NCBI GenBank assembly: GCA_963704005.1
Contig: CAVPGJ010000005.1
Location: forward strand, 310,001 to 374,000
Direction: 5' to 3'
Length of the DNA: 64,000 bases
From: AC-32 sp963704005
GTDB taxonomy: Bacteria; Actinomycetota; Thermoleophilia; Gaiellales; Gaiellaceae
Within the stretch, counting starts at the first letter, position 1. Each line of letters starts with the position of its first letter. Position numbers and translations under genes: made by a program. Below are positions 51,301 to 59,630 of this stretch, piece by piece. Below the pieces are notes generated by a model. The model was not told the DNA's origin. It was given only the letters and a program-made list of their open reading frames with translations, and searched no databases.

Positions 51301-51806
51301 GTGAGCACCCCGGCCCGGGCACGCAGGCCGGGCGCGCCGACCTCGTCTCCGAGCGCCGAGACCGCGGTCACGAGATCGAGCGCAGCGCGAACCGCGCGCT
51401 CGGCGTCGTCCTCGGTCGCCACCGGGGTTCCCCAGACCGCCATCACAGCGTCGCCGATGAACTTCTCGACAACGCCGCCGTAGACGCCGATCAGGCGGCG
51501 GCAGGTCTCGAAGTAGCGCGAGAGGAGCTCGCGGGTCTCCTCGGGATCGCGCGACTCCGACACCGACGTGAAGCCGACGAGATCGGCGAACAGCACCGAG
51601 ACGAGCCGGCGCTCGGCGGTCGGCGCAGCCTGAGGCTCGGCTGCCGCCTGGCCCTCCAGCGAGACCCCGCACTGGTTGCAGAAGCGCATGGCGGGATCGT
51701 TCTCGGCGCCGCAGGCCTCGCACACGCGACCGAGCGCCGCTCCGCAGCCGCCGCAGAACCTCGCACCGGCGGGGTTCTCGGTCCCGCAGTTGGAACAGAC
51801 GCTCAC
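48326..51806 (-). CDS. Adenylate/guanylate cyclase-ATPase-TPR regulator, one apparent frameshift
   Basis: About 1,159 residues. N-terminal double zinc ribbon (four CxxC pairs in the first 50 residues), a class III cyclase domain (about 65-240; LFADLVGFTSVSESRD, FIGDAVMAVWG), an STAND-like ATPase (about 270-600; Walker A GIAGIGKSRLA, Walker B VLVFEDLQWAD) and a long tetratricopeptide C-terminus. An inserted base near 50079-50083, in the codons after KTFSRKA, shifts the frame; beyond it the reading LAALSGLAEND continues smoothly. Signalling protein making cyclic nucleotide in response to an unknown input. Probably intact in vivo. Confidence 0.88.
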
Positions 51807-51848
51807 CGGAAAAGCGTAGACCCCCGGGCGTTCTCGTTCCAGGCGCCG

Positions 51849-52169
51849 TCAGCCCCGGCGGGCGAGCAGGGCAAGCCAGGTGTTCAGCGCCGAGATGCCG
51901 ACCACCGCCGCGCCCTGCCGCGCCGGAAGCCGCCGGGCGAGCAGCACCGCGGCGATCGTGTCGCTCGCGTGAATCGGCACCGCCGTCCGCAGCGCCGCCG
52001 GCTCGCGCCGCAGCAGGTCGATCGCGATCACGACGGTCCGCACCCCGAACAGGCGCAGCGCGTAGAGCAAGGCCGGATCGTCGGGGTCGGCCCCGAGCCG
52101 CCGGGCCAGCGCCTGCGGCGCGACCAGCCCGGTCGTCCCGTTGACGAGCCGAATCCCAGCCAGCGCCAC
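51849..52169 (-). CDS. Small membrane protein of unknown function
   Basis: 106 residues from the GTG at 52169, which has GAGG seven bases upstream; a TTG at 52277 would add a non-conserved proline-rich stretch. Three weakly hydrophobic helices: about 1-22 (VALAGIRLVNGTTGLVAP), 40-58 (LRLFGVRTVVIAIDLL) and 65-105. The layout resembles DUF4267-type or similar small integral membrane proteins, but I cannot name it. It stands alone between the cyclase gene and the tRNA. Confidence 0.55.
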   Translation of the reverse strand: MALAGIRLVNGTTGLVAPQALARRLGADPDDPALLYALRLFGVRTVVIAIDLLRREPAALRTAVPIHASDTIAAVLLARRLPARQGAAVVGISALNTWLALLARRG

Positions 52170-52220
52170 TGCGGCGCCTCGCGCAAGCTCATCCGGCGAT
52201 TCTACCGGATCCGCCGCCGA

Positions 52221-52240
52221 TGCCGGCTTTGCCGGCGTCG
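52221..52240 (-). repeat. Partial dispersed palindromic repeat, copy I
   Basis: GCCGGC-TTT-GCCGGC with flanking GAT and GTCGGCC resembles only the CCGGCAAAGCCGG module of the family; the second module is lacking. Confidence 0.4.
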
Positions 52241-52316
52241 GCCACGACGGCTCTAGGTGGGGCGCTGACCGATCCAATCAGGCCTCGGCCTCCTGACGCG
52301 TCCGTGAGCGTACGTA

Positions 52317-52355
52317 GGCCGCGGGCACAGTGTCCATTCACACGGGCCCGCGGCC
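52317..52355. repeat. Long perfect hairpin in intergenic region upstream of tRNA-Lys
   Basis: GGCCGCGGGC at 52317-52326 pairs without mismatch with GCCCGCGGCC at 52346-52355; the 19-nt loop contains GTG and CAC that can pair further. The 244-bp gap between the small membrane protein gene and the tRNA otherwise holds a second short hairpin (GGCGGC...GCCGCC near 52380-52394) and no convincing gene. Confidence 0.45.
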
Positions 52356-52413
52356 GGAGCGCGTCCAGGGACGCGAGGCGGCGGCGCAGCCGCCAACGGT
52401 CAGGGAGGCGAGG

Positions 52414-52486
52414 TGGGCCGTGCAGGGATCGAACCTGCGACCTTGGGATTAAGAGTCCCCTGCTCTACCAGCTGAGCTAACGGCCC
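52414..52486 (-). tRNA. tRNA-Lys (anticodon CTT)
   Basis: 73 nt on the minus strand. The acceptor stem GGGCCGT pairs with ACGGCCC; D-arm GCTC-AGCTGGTAGA-GAGC; anticodon loop CTCTTAA with anticodon CTT; T-arm GCAGG-TTCGATC-CCTGC. Discriminator base is A and CCA is not encoded. The outer pair of the anticodon stem is G-A, a tolerated mismatch. Confidence 0.96.
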
Positions 52487-52510
52487 GAGGCGGCGCGTAG
52501 TCTAGCCGCG

Positions 52511-53542
52511 GTGAAGATCGCCTCGATCGTCGGCAACCGCCCCCAGTTCATCAAGGCCGCGCCGACCTCCGTCGCGCTCCTGGAGCGGGGTTTGGACGAG
52601 GTCGTGATCCACACGGGACAGCACTACGACCGTGAGCTCTCGCAGGTCTTCTTCGAGGAGCTGGGCCTCGATGAGCCGCGCCACCGGCTCGACCTGCGGA
52701 CTGCCGACCCGGAGCTGATGCGGCCGGCGATCGAGGAGCGGCTCGCCGCCGAGCAGCCCGACTGGGTGCTCGTCTACGGGGACACGAACTCGACGCTCGC
52801 CGGCGCGGAGGCTGCCGCCACGCTCGGCTTCCCGCTCGCGCACGTCGAGGCCGGACTGCGCAGCGGCGATCTCTCGATGCCGGAGGAGCGCAACCGGATC
52901 GAGACCGACCGGCTGGCCGCGCTGCTGTTCGCCCCCGACGAGCGCTCGCGGGAGACGCTGGCCGCCGAGGGCGTCGACGGCCGCGTCGAGGTCGTCGGCG
53001 ACGTGATGGCCGACGCCACTCGCGTCTTCGCGCCGATCGCGCGCAAGCGCGTGCGCCCCGAGTGGCCGGAGCCGTACGCGGCCCTGACCATCCACCGCGA
53101 GGCCAACACCGAGCCGGAGCGCCTGCGGGCGCTGATCGACGAGCTGAACGCCACCGGCTGGACGTTCGTCTTCCCGGTCCACCCGCGCACGCGCAAGGCG
53201 ATGGACGAGCACGGGATCGAGCCTGCGCCGCAGCTGCACGCGATCGAGCCGGTCGGCTACCTGGAGATGCTCGCCCTCGTCGGCGGCGCCACCCGCGTGG
53301 TGACCGACTCCGGCGGGCTGCAGAAAGAGGCGTACTGGCTGCGCGTGCCCTGCGTCACGCTGCGGCCTTCGACCGAGTGGGTCGACACTGTCGCCGCCGG
53401 CGCGAACGCCCTCGCCGGCCCGGGCGAGATCGCGGCGGCTCTCGAGGAGGCGAGCTTCCCGGAGGACGCGCCCGAGCTCTACGGCGACGGCCACGCTGCC
53501 GCGAGGATCGCTGACTCGCTGGTTAGGCTTCCCGCTTCATGA
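52511..53542 (+). CDS. UDP-N-acetylglucosamine 2-epimerase (WecB/WbpI family)
   Basis: 343 residues, GT-B-like fold. VGNRPQFIKAAP at the start, HTGQHYDRELS, VYGDTNSTLAGA, HVEAGLRSGD, PEERNRIETDRLA, and VTDSGGLQKEAYWL at the C-terminal end are family motifs. It interconverts C2 epimers: UDP-GlcNAc to UDP-ManNAc (WecB) or, given the three genes downstream, UDP-GlcNAc3NAcA to UDP-ManNAc3NAcA (WbpI). GTG start at 52511, overlapping the next gene by 4 bases at its end. Surface polysaccharide precursor supply. Confidence 0.9.
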   Translation: MKIASIVGNRPQFIKAAPTSVALLERGLDEVVIHTGQHYDRELSQVFFEELGLDEPRHRLDLRTADPELMRPAIEERLAAEQPDWVLVYGDTNSTLAGAEAAATLGFPLAHVEAGLRSGDLSMPEERNRIETDRLAALLFAPDERSRETLAAEGVDGRVEVVGDVMADATRVFAPIARKRVRPEWPEPYAALTIHREANTEPERLRALIDELNATGWTFVFPVHPRTRKAMDEHGIEPAPQLHAIEPVGYLEMLALVGGATRVVTDSGGLQKEAYWLRVPCVTLRPSTEWVDTVAAGANALAGPGEIAAALEEASFPEDAPELYGDGHAAARIADSLVRLPAS

Positions 53543-54798
53543 GCGAGATCGCCATCGTCGGCGCCGGCTACGTCGGCGTGCCGCTCGCCGAGACCTTTGC
53601 CCGCGCCGGCCACTCGGTCGTCCTCGTGGACGTCCAGCCCGAGCGCGTGGACATGCTCAACCGCGGCGAGAGCTACGTCGGCGACGTCTCGAACGAGAGC
53701 CTGCGCGAGCTGCTCGACGCCGGCCGCCTGCGCGCCACCCTCGACTACGACGAGCTGCGCGGCGCCGACGCGATCCTGGTCGCGCTGCCAACCCCGCTCT
53801 CGGCCCAGCGCGAGCCCGACCTGACCATCGTCCTCGACGCCACCCGCGACATCGCCAAGCGCCTGGAGAAGGGCCAGCTGCTCATCCTCGAGTCGACCAC
53901 GTACCCGGGCACGACGCGCGAGCGCCTGCAGCCGATTCTCGAGGAGAGCGGCCTGAAGGCGGGCAAGGACTTCCACCTCGCCTTCTCGCCGGAGCGCGTC
54001 GACCCCGGCCGCGAGGACTGGACGACGAAGAGCACGCCGAAGGTCGTCGGCGGCATCACCGAGGCCTGCACCGAGAAGGCGGCCGAGCTGTACGAGAGCG
54101 CCCTCGACACCGTCGTCCGGGTTTCCTCCCCGGAGGCGGCCGAGCTGACCAAGCTGCTCGAGAACATCTTCCGCTCGGTGAACATCGCCCTCGTCAACGA
54201 GCTCGCGCAGCTCTGCGACCGGATGGACCTGGACATCTGGGAGGTCGTCGACGCGGCCTCGACGAAGCCGTTCGGCTTCATGCGCTTCGAGCCCGGCCCG
54301 GGTCTCGGCGGCCACTGCCTGCCGGTCGACCCCTTCTACCTCTCGTGGAAGGCGCGCCAGTACGACTTCTACACCGAGTTCATCGAGCTCGCGGGCAAGG
54401 TCAACCAGAACATGCCGTACTTCTGCCGCTCCCTGATCTCGCAGGCGCTGAACCACGGGCGCGAGCTGTCGCTGAAGGGCTCGAAGGTGCTGATCCTCGG
54501 CGTCAGCTACAAGCCCAACGTTCGCGACACCCGCGAGTCGCCTGCGCTGAAGCTGATCGAGCTGCTGCGCAACGGCGGGGCCGAGGTCGCCTACCACGAC
54601 CCGTTCGTGCCCGAGCTGGCCGAGCAGGGCCTGTCGTCGGTCGCGCTCGACCCGGCCGAGCACGACTGCGTGGTGATCGTCACCGCGCACTCGGCGATCG
54701 ACTACGAGCGGGTCGTCGAGCAGGCGCAGCTCGTCGTCGACCTGCGCAACGCGACCGGCAGGAACGGCCGCGTGGACGGGAAGGTCTGGAAGCTGTGA
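53539..54798 (+). CDS. Nucleotide-sugar 6-dehydrogenase (WbpA/WecC type)
   Basis: 419 residues. Rossmann motif VGAGYVGVPLAETFA, ESTTYPGTT, AFSPERVDPGRE, and the catalytic cysteine in GGHCLPVDPFYLSW near residue 257; GVSYKPNVRDTRESPA near 330 is the C-terminal binding domain. It oxidises C6 of a UDP-HexNAc to the uronic acid. The neighbours favour UDP-GlcNAc as substrate (WbpA) over UDP-glucose. Overlaps both neighbours by 4 bases. Confidence 0.92.
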   Translation: MSEIAIVGAGYVGVPLAETFARAGHSVVLVDVQPERVDMLNRGESYVGDVSNESLRELLDAGRLRATLDYDELRGADAILVALPTPLSAQREPDLTIVLDATRDIAKRLEKGQLLILESTTYPGTTRERLQPILEESGLKAGKDFHLAFSPERVDPGREDWTTKSTPKVVGGITEACTEKAAELYESALDTVVRVSSPEAAELTKLLENIFRSVNIALVNELAQLCDRMDLDIWEVVDAASTKPFGFMRFEPGPGLGGHCLPVDPFYLSWKARQYDFYTEFIELAGKVNQNMPYFCRSLISQALNHGRELSLKGSKVLILGVSYKPNVRDTRESPALKLIELLRNGGAEVAYHDPFVPELAEQGLSSVALDPAEHDCVVIVTAHSAIDYERVVEQAQLVVDLRNATGRNGRVDGKVWKL

Positions 54799-55778
54799 GC
54801 GCGACCAGAGTCGGGCTCGTCGGCCTCGGAGGCTGGGGGCGGAACCTCGCACGCAGCTTCGCGGAGCTGGCCGAGCTGACCTGGCTCTGCGACGCCTCCC
54901 CAGACGCGCTCAAAGGCTCGGCTGTCCGCTATCCGCAGGCGCGGCCGACGACGAGCTTCGAGGACCTGGTCTCCGACCCGGAGCTGGACGCGATTGTCGT
55001 CGCCACCACTGCCTCCACACACTACGAGCTCTCGAAGCGGGCGCTCGAAGCCGGCAAGCACGTCTTCGTCGAGAAGCCGCCCGCAGAGACCGAGGCTCAG
55101 GTCCAGGATCTCATCGCCACGGCCGAGGCGAACGGTCGCGTGCTGATGCCGGGCTACCTCCTCCTCTACCACCCTGCGGTGGAGACGCTCAAGCGGCTTG
55201 TCGATTCCGGCGAACTCGGAGAAGTGCTCTACCTCTACTCGAACCGGCAGAACCTCGGCAGGATCCGCACGGACGAGAACGCCGTCTCCTCGCTCGGCGT
55301 CCACGACCTCTCGGTCATCCTTCATCTGCTCGAGGAAGAGCCGTCCGAGTGCTGGGCGCACGGGAGCTCATACCTGACACCCGGCATCGAGGACGTCGCC
55401 TTCTGCTACCTGCGTTTCCCCTCCGGCAAGATCGCCCACATGCACCTCTCGTGGCTCGACCCCCACAAGATGCGGCGGATCACCGTGGTGGGGAAGGAGA
55501 AGATGGTCGTCTTCGACGACATGGAGCTGGAGCGCAAGGTCACCATCTACGAGAAGTGGCCCGAGCAGCCGGCCGAGACCTACGGCGAGTGGCAGACGCG
55601 CACCGGCGACATCTACAGCCCGAAGATCCCCTCAGACGAGCCGCTGCGGCTGGAGTGCGAGCACTTCCTCGCGCTCGTCCGCGGCGAGGGCGACCCGCTG
55701 CAGGCGGCGCGGGACGGCGTCGCGGTCGTGCGCGTGCTCGAGCAGCTCCAGGCGTCTCTGGTCGCAGCCCCGGCGTGA
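54795..55778 (+). CDS. Gfo/Idh/MocA oxidoreductase (WbpB/WlbA-like)
   Basis: 327 residues. N-terminal Rossmann domain (VGLVGLGGWGRNLARSF), then STHYELSKRALEAGKHVFVEKPPA with the EKP catalytic lysine, and the C-terminal alpha/beta domain with SLGVHDLSVILHL near 178. In the WbpA-B-E-D-I route it oxidises C3 of UDP-GlcNAcA. GTG start at 54795 in the ugd stop. Context is the main reason to prefer the WbpB role; other Gfo/Idh activities are possible. Confidence 0.85.
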   Translation: MSATRVGLVGLGGWGRNLARSFAELAELTWLCDASPDALKGSAVRYPQARPTTSFEDLVSDPELDAIVVATTASTHYELSKRALEAGKHVFVEKPPAETEAQVQDLIATAEANGRVLMPGYLLLYHPAVETLKRLVDSGELGEVLYLYSNRQNLGRIRTDENAVSSLGVHDLSVILHLLEEEPSECWAHGSSYLTPGIEDVAFCYLRFPSGKIAHMHLSWLDPHKMRRITVVGKEKMVVFDDMELERKVTIYEKWPEQPAETYGEWQTRTGDIYSPKIPSDEPLRLECEHFLALVRGEGDPLQAARDGVAVVRVLEQLQASLVAAPA

Positions 55779-56413
55779 GCGAGATCGCCGAGACCGCGAT
55801 CGTCTATCCGGGCACGGTGGTCGGCGAGGGCTGCCGGATCCTCGACTACGCCGTCGTCGGCAAGCAGCCCATCTTGTCGCCGCGCTCGACCGCCGTGCGC
55901 GAGGAGCTGCAGCCGCTCGAGCTCGGCCCCGGGACGATCGTCTCCACCGGCGCCATCGTCTTCGCGGGGACGACGATCGGCGAGCGGGCGATCGTCGGCG
56001 ACCAGGCCTGCGTGCGGGAACGCTGCGCGATCGGCGACGACGTGGTCATCGGCCGCGGCTCGCTGGTCGAGAACGACACGACCGTCGGCGCACGCACGAA
56101 GATCCAGGCCGACGCCTACGTCACCGCCTACTCGACGCTCGAGGAGGATGTCTTCATCGCTCCCTGCGTCGTGACGACCAACGACAACTTCATGGGCCGG
56201 ACCGAGGCCCGTCACAAGCTGCGGCAGGGGCCCACGATCCGCCGCGGAGCCCGGATCGGAGCGGCCGCCGTGCTGCTGCCGAGGATCGAGATCGGCGAGG
56301 AGGCCTTCGTCGGCGCGGGCGCGGTCGTGATCCGCGACGTCCCGCCGCGGGCGCTCGTCGTCGGCAACCCCGCGCGCCAGATCCGCGAGGTGCCGGAGGA
56401 AGAGCTCCTCTAG
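55775..56413 (+). CDS. Hexapeptide-repeat N-acetyltransferase (WbpD/WlbB-like)
   Basis: 212 residues, left-handed beta-helix built of hexapeptide repeats ([LIV]-G-x4) throughout, such as VVGEGCRILDYAVVG, TIGERAIVGDQACV and EIGEEAFVGAGAVVI. The end VVGNPARQIREV is typical of sugar O/N-acetyltransferases. In the UDP-2,3-diacetamido sugar route it acetylates the 3-amino group. The aminotransferase (WbpE) that makes its substrate is not in this cluster. It is convergent with the subtilase gene. Confidence 0.86.
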   Translation: MSEIAETAIVYPGTVVGEGCRILDYAVVGKQPILSPRSTAVREELQPLELGPGTIVSTGAIVFAGTTIGERAIVGDQACVRERCAIGDDVVIGRGSLVENDTTVGARTKIQADAYVTAYSTLEEDVFIAPCVVTTNDNFMGRTEARHKLRQGPTIRRGARIGAAAVLLPRIEIGEEAFVGAGAVVIRDVPPRALVVGNPARQIREVPEEELL

Positions 56414-57852
56414 CTCGAGCTCTTGGCGAACCGGATCCGGTACGAGCCGGAGCCGGACTTGGCGAGCAGGATCTCGAGCGAGTACCAGCCGGGCGCGGCG
56501 GCGCGGTAGTGGATCCACTCGGTCGCGCCGGGCGGGTGCACGGAGCGCTTGGCACGCAGGGAATCGTCCGCGTCGGCGAGCGCGCTGAGCCCCGGCTTCC
56601 AGAGGACGAGCGAGATGTCGGCCGCGACGTGCGCCTTCGCGGCGACGGACACCGACTGGCCGGCGCGCAGGTGGATCCGGTAGACGTCATAGGGGTCGTC
56701 CCACCAGTCGATCGTGGCGCGGAAGTTCGCGTGCCCCGAACGGATGCGGGTGCCGATCCGGATGTCGTCGTTCGGCTCGAAGCGGTCGCGCACCGGCGCA
56801 TGCCCCGCGCGGAGCGCCTTGACGGCCGCCGAGACGTCGAGCTTGCCCCAGCCGCTGAGCGGATCGTGCGAGCTGGTGCACTCGAGGCAGCCGTTGTCGG
56901 GGGTCGCCAGGGTCGCCGTCCGCTCGAGCAGCGTCGAGACCTGGTCGGGCTGGAGCGAGGGCCGGAGCCCGAAGAGGGTCGCGGCGGCGGCCGTTGCCTG
57001 CGGCGCCGAGAACGAGGTTCCCGAAGCATGGCGGTACATCTTGGGGCCGCAGCTCGAGTATCCCTGCTCGTCGCAGCCCGGGTTCTTGGCGGTCAGCTGC
57101 CGCGGGAAGATCGAGAGGATGTCCTCGCCCGGGGCGATCAGGTCGACGTAGATCGGGTCGCGGTTGGAGAAGGTCGAGACGTCGCCGTCGTGCCCGTAGG
57201 AGCCGACGCCGAGCACGTGCGGCAGCGCCGCCGGATAGCTCGCGTACGACCACGGCTGGATCGGCGCCCAGGTGCTGTTGCCGACGGCCGCCACGACCAG
57301 CGCGCCGTTCCGGGTCGCGAAGTCGATCGCGCGCTGCTCCACCGGCGAGAAGCCGCTGTGCTCTGGGTCCTGCGGGTCGCGGATGCCGCCGAGGCTGACG
57401 TTGATCACGCGCGCGCCGTGCCGGACCGCCCAGCGGATCGCCCGTGCCTCGGAGCGCGGCGAGACGGAGCCGTCCTCGTCGACGACCTTCGCGATCAGCA
57501 GCCTGGCGGAGGGCGCGAGGCCTGCGATCCCGCGACTGTTGTCGATCTCGGCCGCGATCTCGCCGGCGACGAAGGTGCCGTGCCCCTGCGTGTCGACGAC
57601 GGAGCCGTCGACGAAGCTGCGCGTCGCGGCGATCCGGCCGGCCAGCTCGGGGTGCGAGAGGTCGATGCCCGTGTCGATCACGGCCACGCGCACCGGCGCA
57701 AGCACCGGCAAGACGTTGAAGGCGTCGAAGGCGTGGTCCTGCGACACGTACCACTGCCGCGGCAGGAGCGGGTCGTCGGGATTGAAGGCCTGCGCCGCTG
57801 CCGGGAGCGCGAGAAAGAGCGCGGCCGTGACGGCGGCGGCGAGCCGTTTCAC
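56410..57852 (-). CDS. Secreted subtilisin-like serine protease (S8 family)
   Basis: 480 residues. Signal peptide (about 1-22), no clear pro-domain, then the catalytic triad: Asp in VAVIDTGIDLSHPEL (about 58), His in GHGTFVAGEIA (about 93) and Ser in ASGTSFSAPQATAAA (about 283). A C-terminal beta domain of about 110 residues (about 365-480) follows, typical of pre-peptidase C-terminal or jelly-roll extensions. Secreted protease of unknown substrate. Its start overlaps the stop of the SpoIID-domain gene by 4 bases. Confidence 0.93.
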   Translation of the reverse strand: MKRLAAAVTAALFLALPAAAQAFNPDDPLLPRQWYVSQDHAFDAFNVLPVLAPVRVAVIDTGIDLSHPELAGRIAATRSFVDGSVVDTQGHGTFVAGEIAAEIDNSRGIAGLAPSARLLIAKVVDEDGSVSPRSEARAIRWAVRHGARVINVSLGGIRDPQDPEHSGFSPVEQRAIDFATRNGALVVAAVGNSTWAPIQPWSYASYPAALPHVLGVGSYGHDGDVSTFSNRDPIYVDLIAPGEDILSIFPRQLTAKNPGCDEQGYSSCGPKMYRHASGTSFSAPQATAAAATLFGLRPSLQPDQVSTLLERTATLATPDNGCLECTSSHDPLSGWGKLDVSAAVKALRAGHAPVRDRFEPNDDIRIGTRIRSGHANFRATIDWWDDPYDVYRIHLRAGQSVSVAAKAHVAADISLVLWKPGLSALADADDSLRAKRSVHPPGATEWIHYRAAAPGWYSLEILLAKSGSGSYRIRFAKSSS

Positions 57853-59480
57853 GACGAGACCACCGTCAGCGTCTTCGAGATGCCGGTCGCGTAGCCGCGG
57901 GCGGCGGCGACCCGCGCCCGGTAGCTGCCGGGCTGCAGGTCGAGAGTCGCCCGGAAGCTCCCGCTCGAGTCGGTCGTCGCGCTCAGGACGGTGGTCCAGC
58001 CATTCGGGTCGAGCCGCTGCACGTCCACATTCTCCCCGCTTGCGACCGGCTTGACCACCCCCGAGACGCTGACGCCGTCGCTTCCGGCCAGCAGCGTCAC
58101 GAGCGGCGCGACCGGAACACGCGCGACCGCGCTGCGGAAGCCGCCGCTCTGCAGGCGGTAGTCGGTGGTGACCTTGGGCTTCACCGTCGTGGTGACGACG
58201 CCGTTCTTGACCTTCAGCCGGCCGAGCGACTTCCAGCGGCCGCCATAGGCCCGGGCCTCGAGGTAGACCCTGGGCGTGCCGCGGGCCGCCCCGAGGAGCG
58301 TGATCGGGGAGCCGTAGGTCGCCGTCCCCGCCGGGGAGAGCGAGAGCAGGCCGAAGCGGAACCAGGTCGAGCGCAGGCCGAGCGCCGCGCGGATCGTCGA
58401 GCCGGCGACCGTCTTCTCACCCTTCGTGCCGACGAAGGTGATCGTCCTGACGCGGCCCGACGGGGTGACGTTGGCCCGGAAGTCCGTGACCTTCCCCGGC
58501 ACGTGGAAGCGCCTGGCGATCGTGGCGCCGCTGAAATGGAGCGGCCCCCAGTTGTGGTACGGCGAGAGCGTGTCGTACGGGTCGGGGACGGAGACCAGGT
58601 AGGGCACCGGCGGCGACGACCAGACGTCCTGCACGTTCGCCGTCTTGCCGCCGGAGCTCGACGAGAAGTAGGTGTCGGCCGGCGCGCCGTCGTAGAGGAC
58701 GATCTGGTTCGCCGTCTCGCTCACGGCCGCGTTCGAGCTCGCCGCCTCGGCGCCGATCCCGCCGTAGACCTGGCTGCGCGTGTCGGGGTAGAGGTCGTAG
58801 TCGCCGCCCTTCGCCAGGTGCGCGAGTGCGTACGTGCGCGCGGCGACCGCCTGCGAGGCGAGCGCCTCGGCCGGCCAGCGGCTCGGCATCTCGGAGGGGA
58901 CGACGCCCATCACGTAGGACTCGAGCCCGACCGCGTTCACGACCTCGAGCGCGGAGCCGGTCGTCTTCACGCGCAGCGAGCCGCGGTAGCCGTGCCCGCC
59001 GAGCGTGAGCGGCGCCGTGCCCGCCGAGAAGAGCAGCGGCCCGGGCAGCGCCTTCGCCTTCCCGCCCGAGAGCGTGACCTTCAGGCCCGGGCCGAGCGGC
59101 TGCGGGCCCGCCGGGAGCTTGTGGCTCGTGCCGTTGCCGTCGACGACGCTGAAGGGCGCCGACGAGGAGATGACCGCGCGCCTGGCGCTCGCGAGCAGGA
59201 GCACCCGCACCTTCTTTACCGGCGCCGGCCCGAGCTCCGTGCCCGGGTAGTAGTGCGCGACGATCTTGTCGAAGGTCCACCCGTGCAGCGCGTAGCCGTA
59301 GGCGCCGTACTGCGCCAGGCCGACGCCGTGGCCCCAGCCGTGGCCGGAGACGAACAGGACCGGAAGGGCCGCTTTCTTCGCCTGCGGCTTCTTGGGGGCC
59401 GAGTAGACGACGTGCGTGGCCGGCGCGCTCGCTGTGAGCCCGAATGCGGCGACGATTGCTGCTGCGAGTTTGCTGACCAT
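57849..59480 (-). CDS. Secreted SpoIID/LytB-domain protein
   Basis: 543 residues. A signal peptide (about 1-20) precedes the SpoIID/LytB domain (about 40-330) with VSGHGWGHGVGLAQYGA, VNAVGLESYVMGVVPSEMPS, WPAEALASQAVAARTYAL and SSSSGGKTANVQDVW. The rest (about 370-543) has Ig-like/carboxypeptidase-regulatory repeats. SpoIID in Bacillus is a glycan-strand lytic transglycosylase; actinobacteria do not form Bacillus-type endospores, so here the fold probably acts in wall remodelling. Coupled to the downstream protease. Confidence 0.9.
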   Translation of the reverse strand: MVSKLAAAIVAAFGLTASAPATHVVYSAPKKPQAKKAALPVLFVSGHGWGHGVGLAQYGAYGYALHGWTFDKIVAHYYPGTELGPAPVKKVRVLLLASARRAVISSSAPFSVVDGNGTSHKLPAGPQPLGPGLKVTLSGGKAKALPGPLLFSAGTAPLTLGGHGYRGSLRVKTTGSALEVVNAVGLESYVMGVVPSEMPSRWPAEALASQAVAARTYALAHLAKGGDYDLYPDTRSQVYGGIGAEAASSNAAVSETANQIVLYDGAPADTYFSSSSGGKTANVQDVWSSPPVPYLVSVPDPYDTLSPYHNWGPLHFSGATIARRFHVPGKVTDFRANVTPSGRVRTITFVGTKGEKTVAGSTIRAALGLRSTWFRFGLLSLSPAGTATYGSPITLLGAARGTPRVYLEARAYGGRWKSLGRLKVKNGVVTTTVKPKVTTDYRLQSGGFRSAVARVPVAPLVTLLAGSDGVSVSGVVKPVASGENVDVQRLDPNGWTTVLSATTDSSGSFRATLDLQPGSYRARVAAARGYATGISKTLTVVSS

Positions 59481-59630
59481 AGGCCTGGACCCCGAGCCTG
59501 TTTTCGGCAGCACCGGCCCGCGCGGCCGGCCACAGCCAGGCCATTGAGGGTAGCGCACCCGTCGCCCGGAACCCCTCGGTCTTTACAGAACCCGCATTTC
59601 TCCACGGGATTGGTCCGTAGACTGGCGTCG

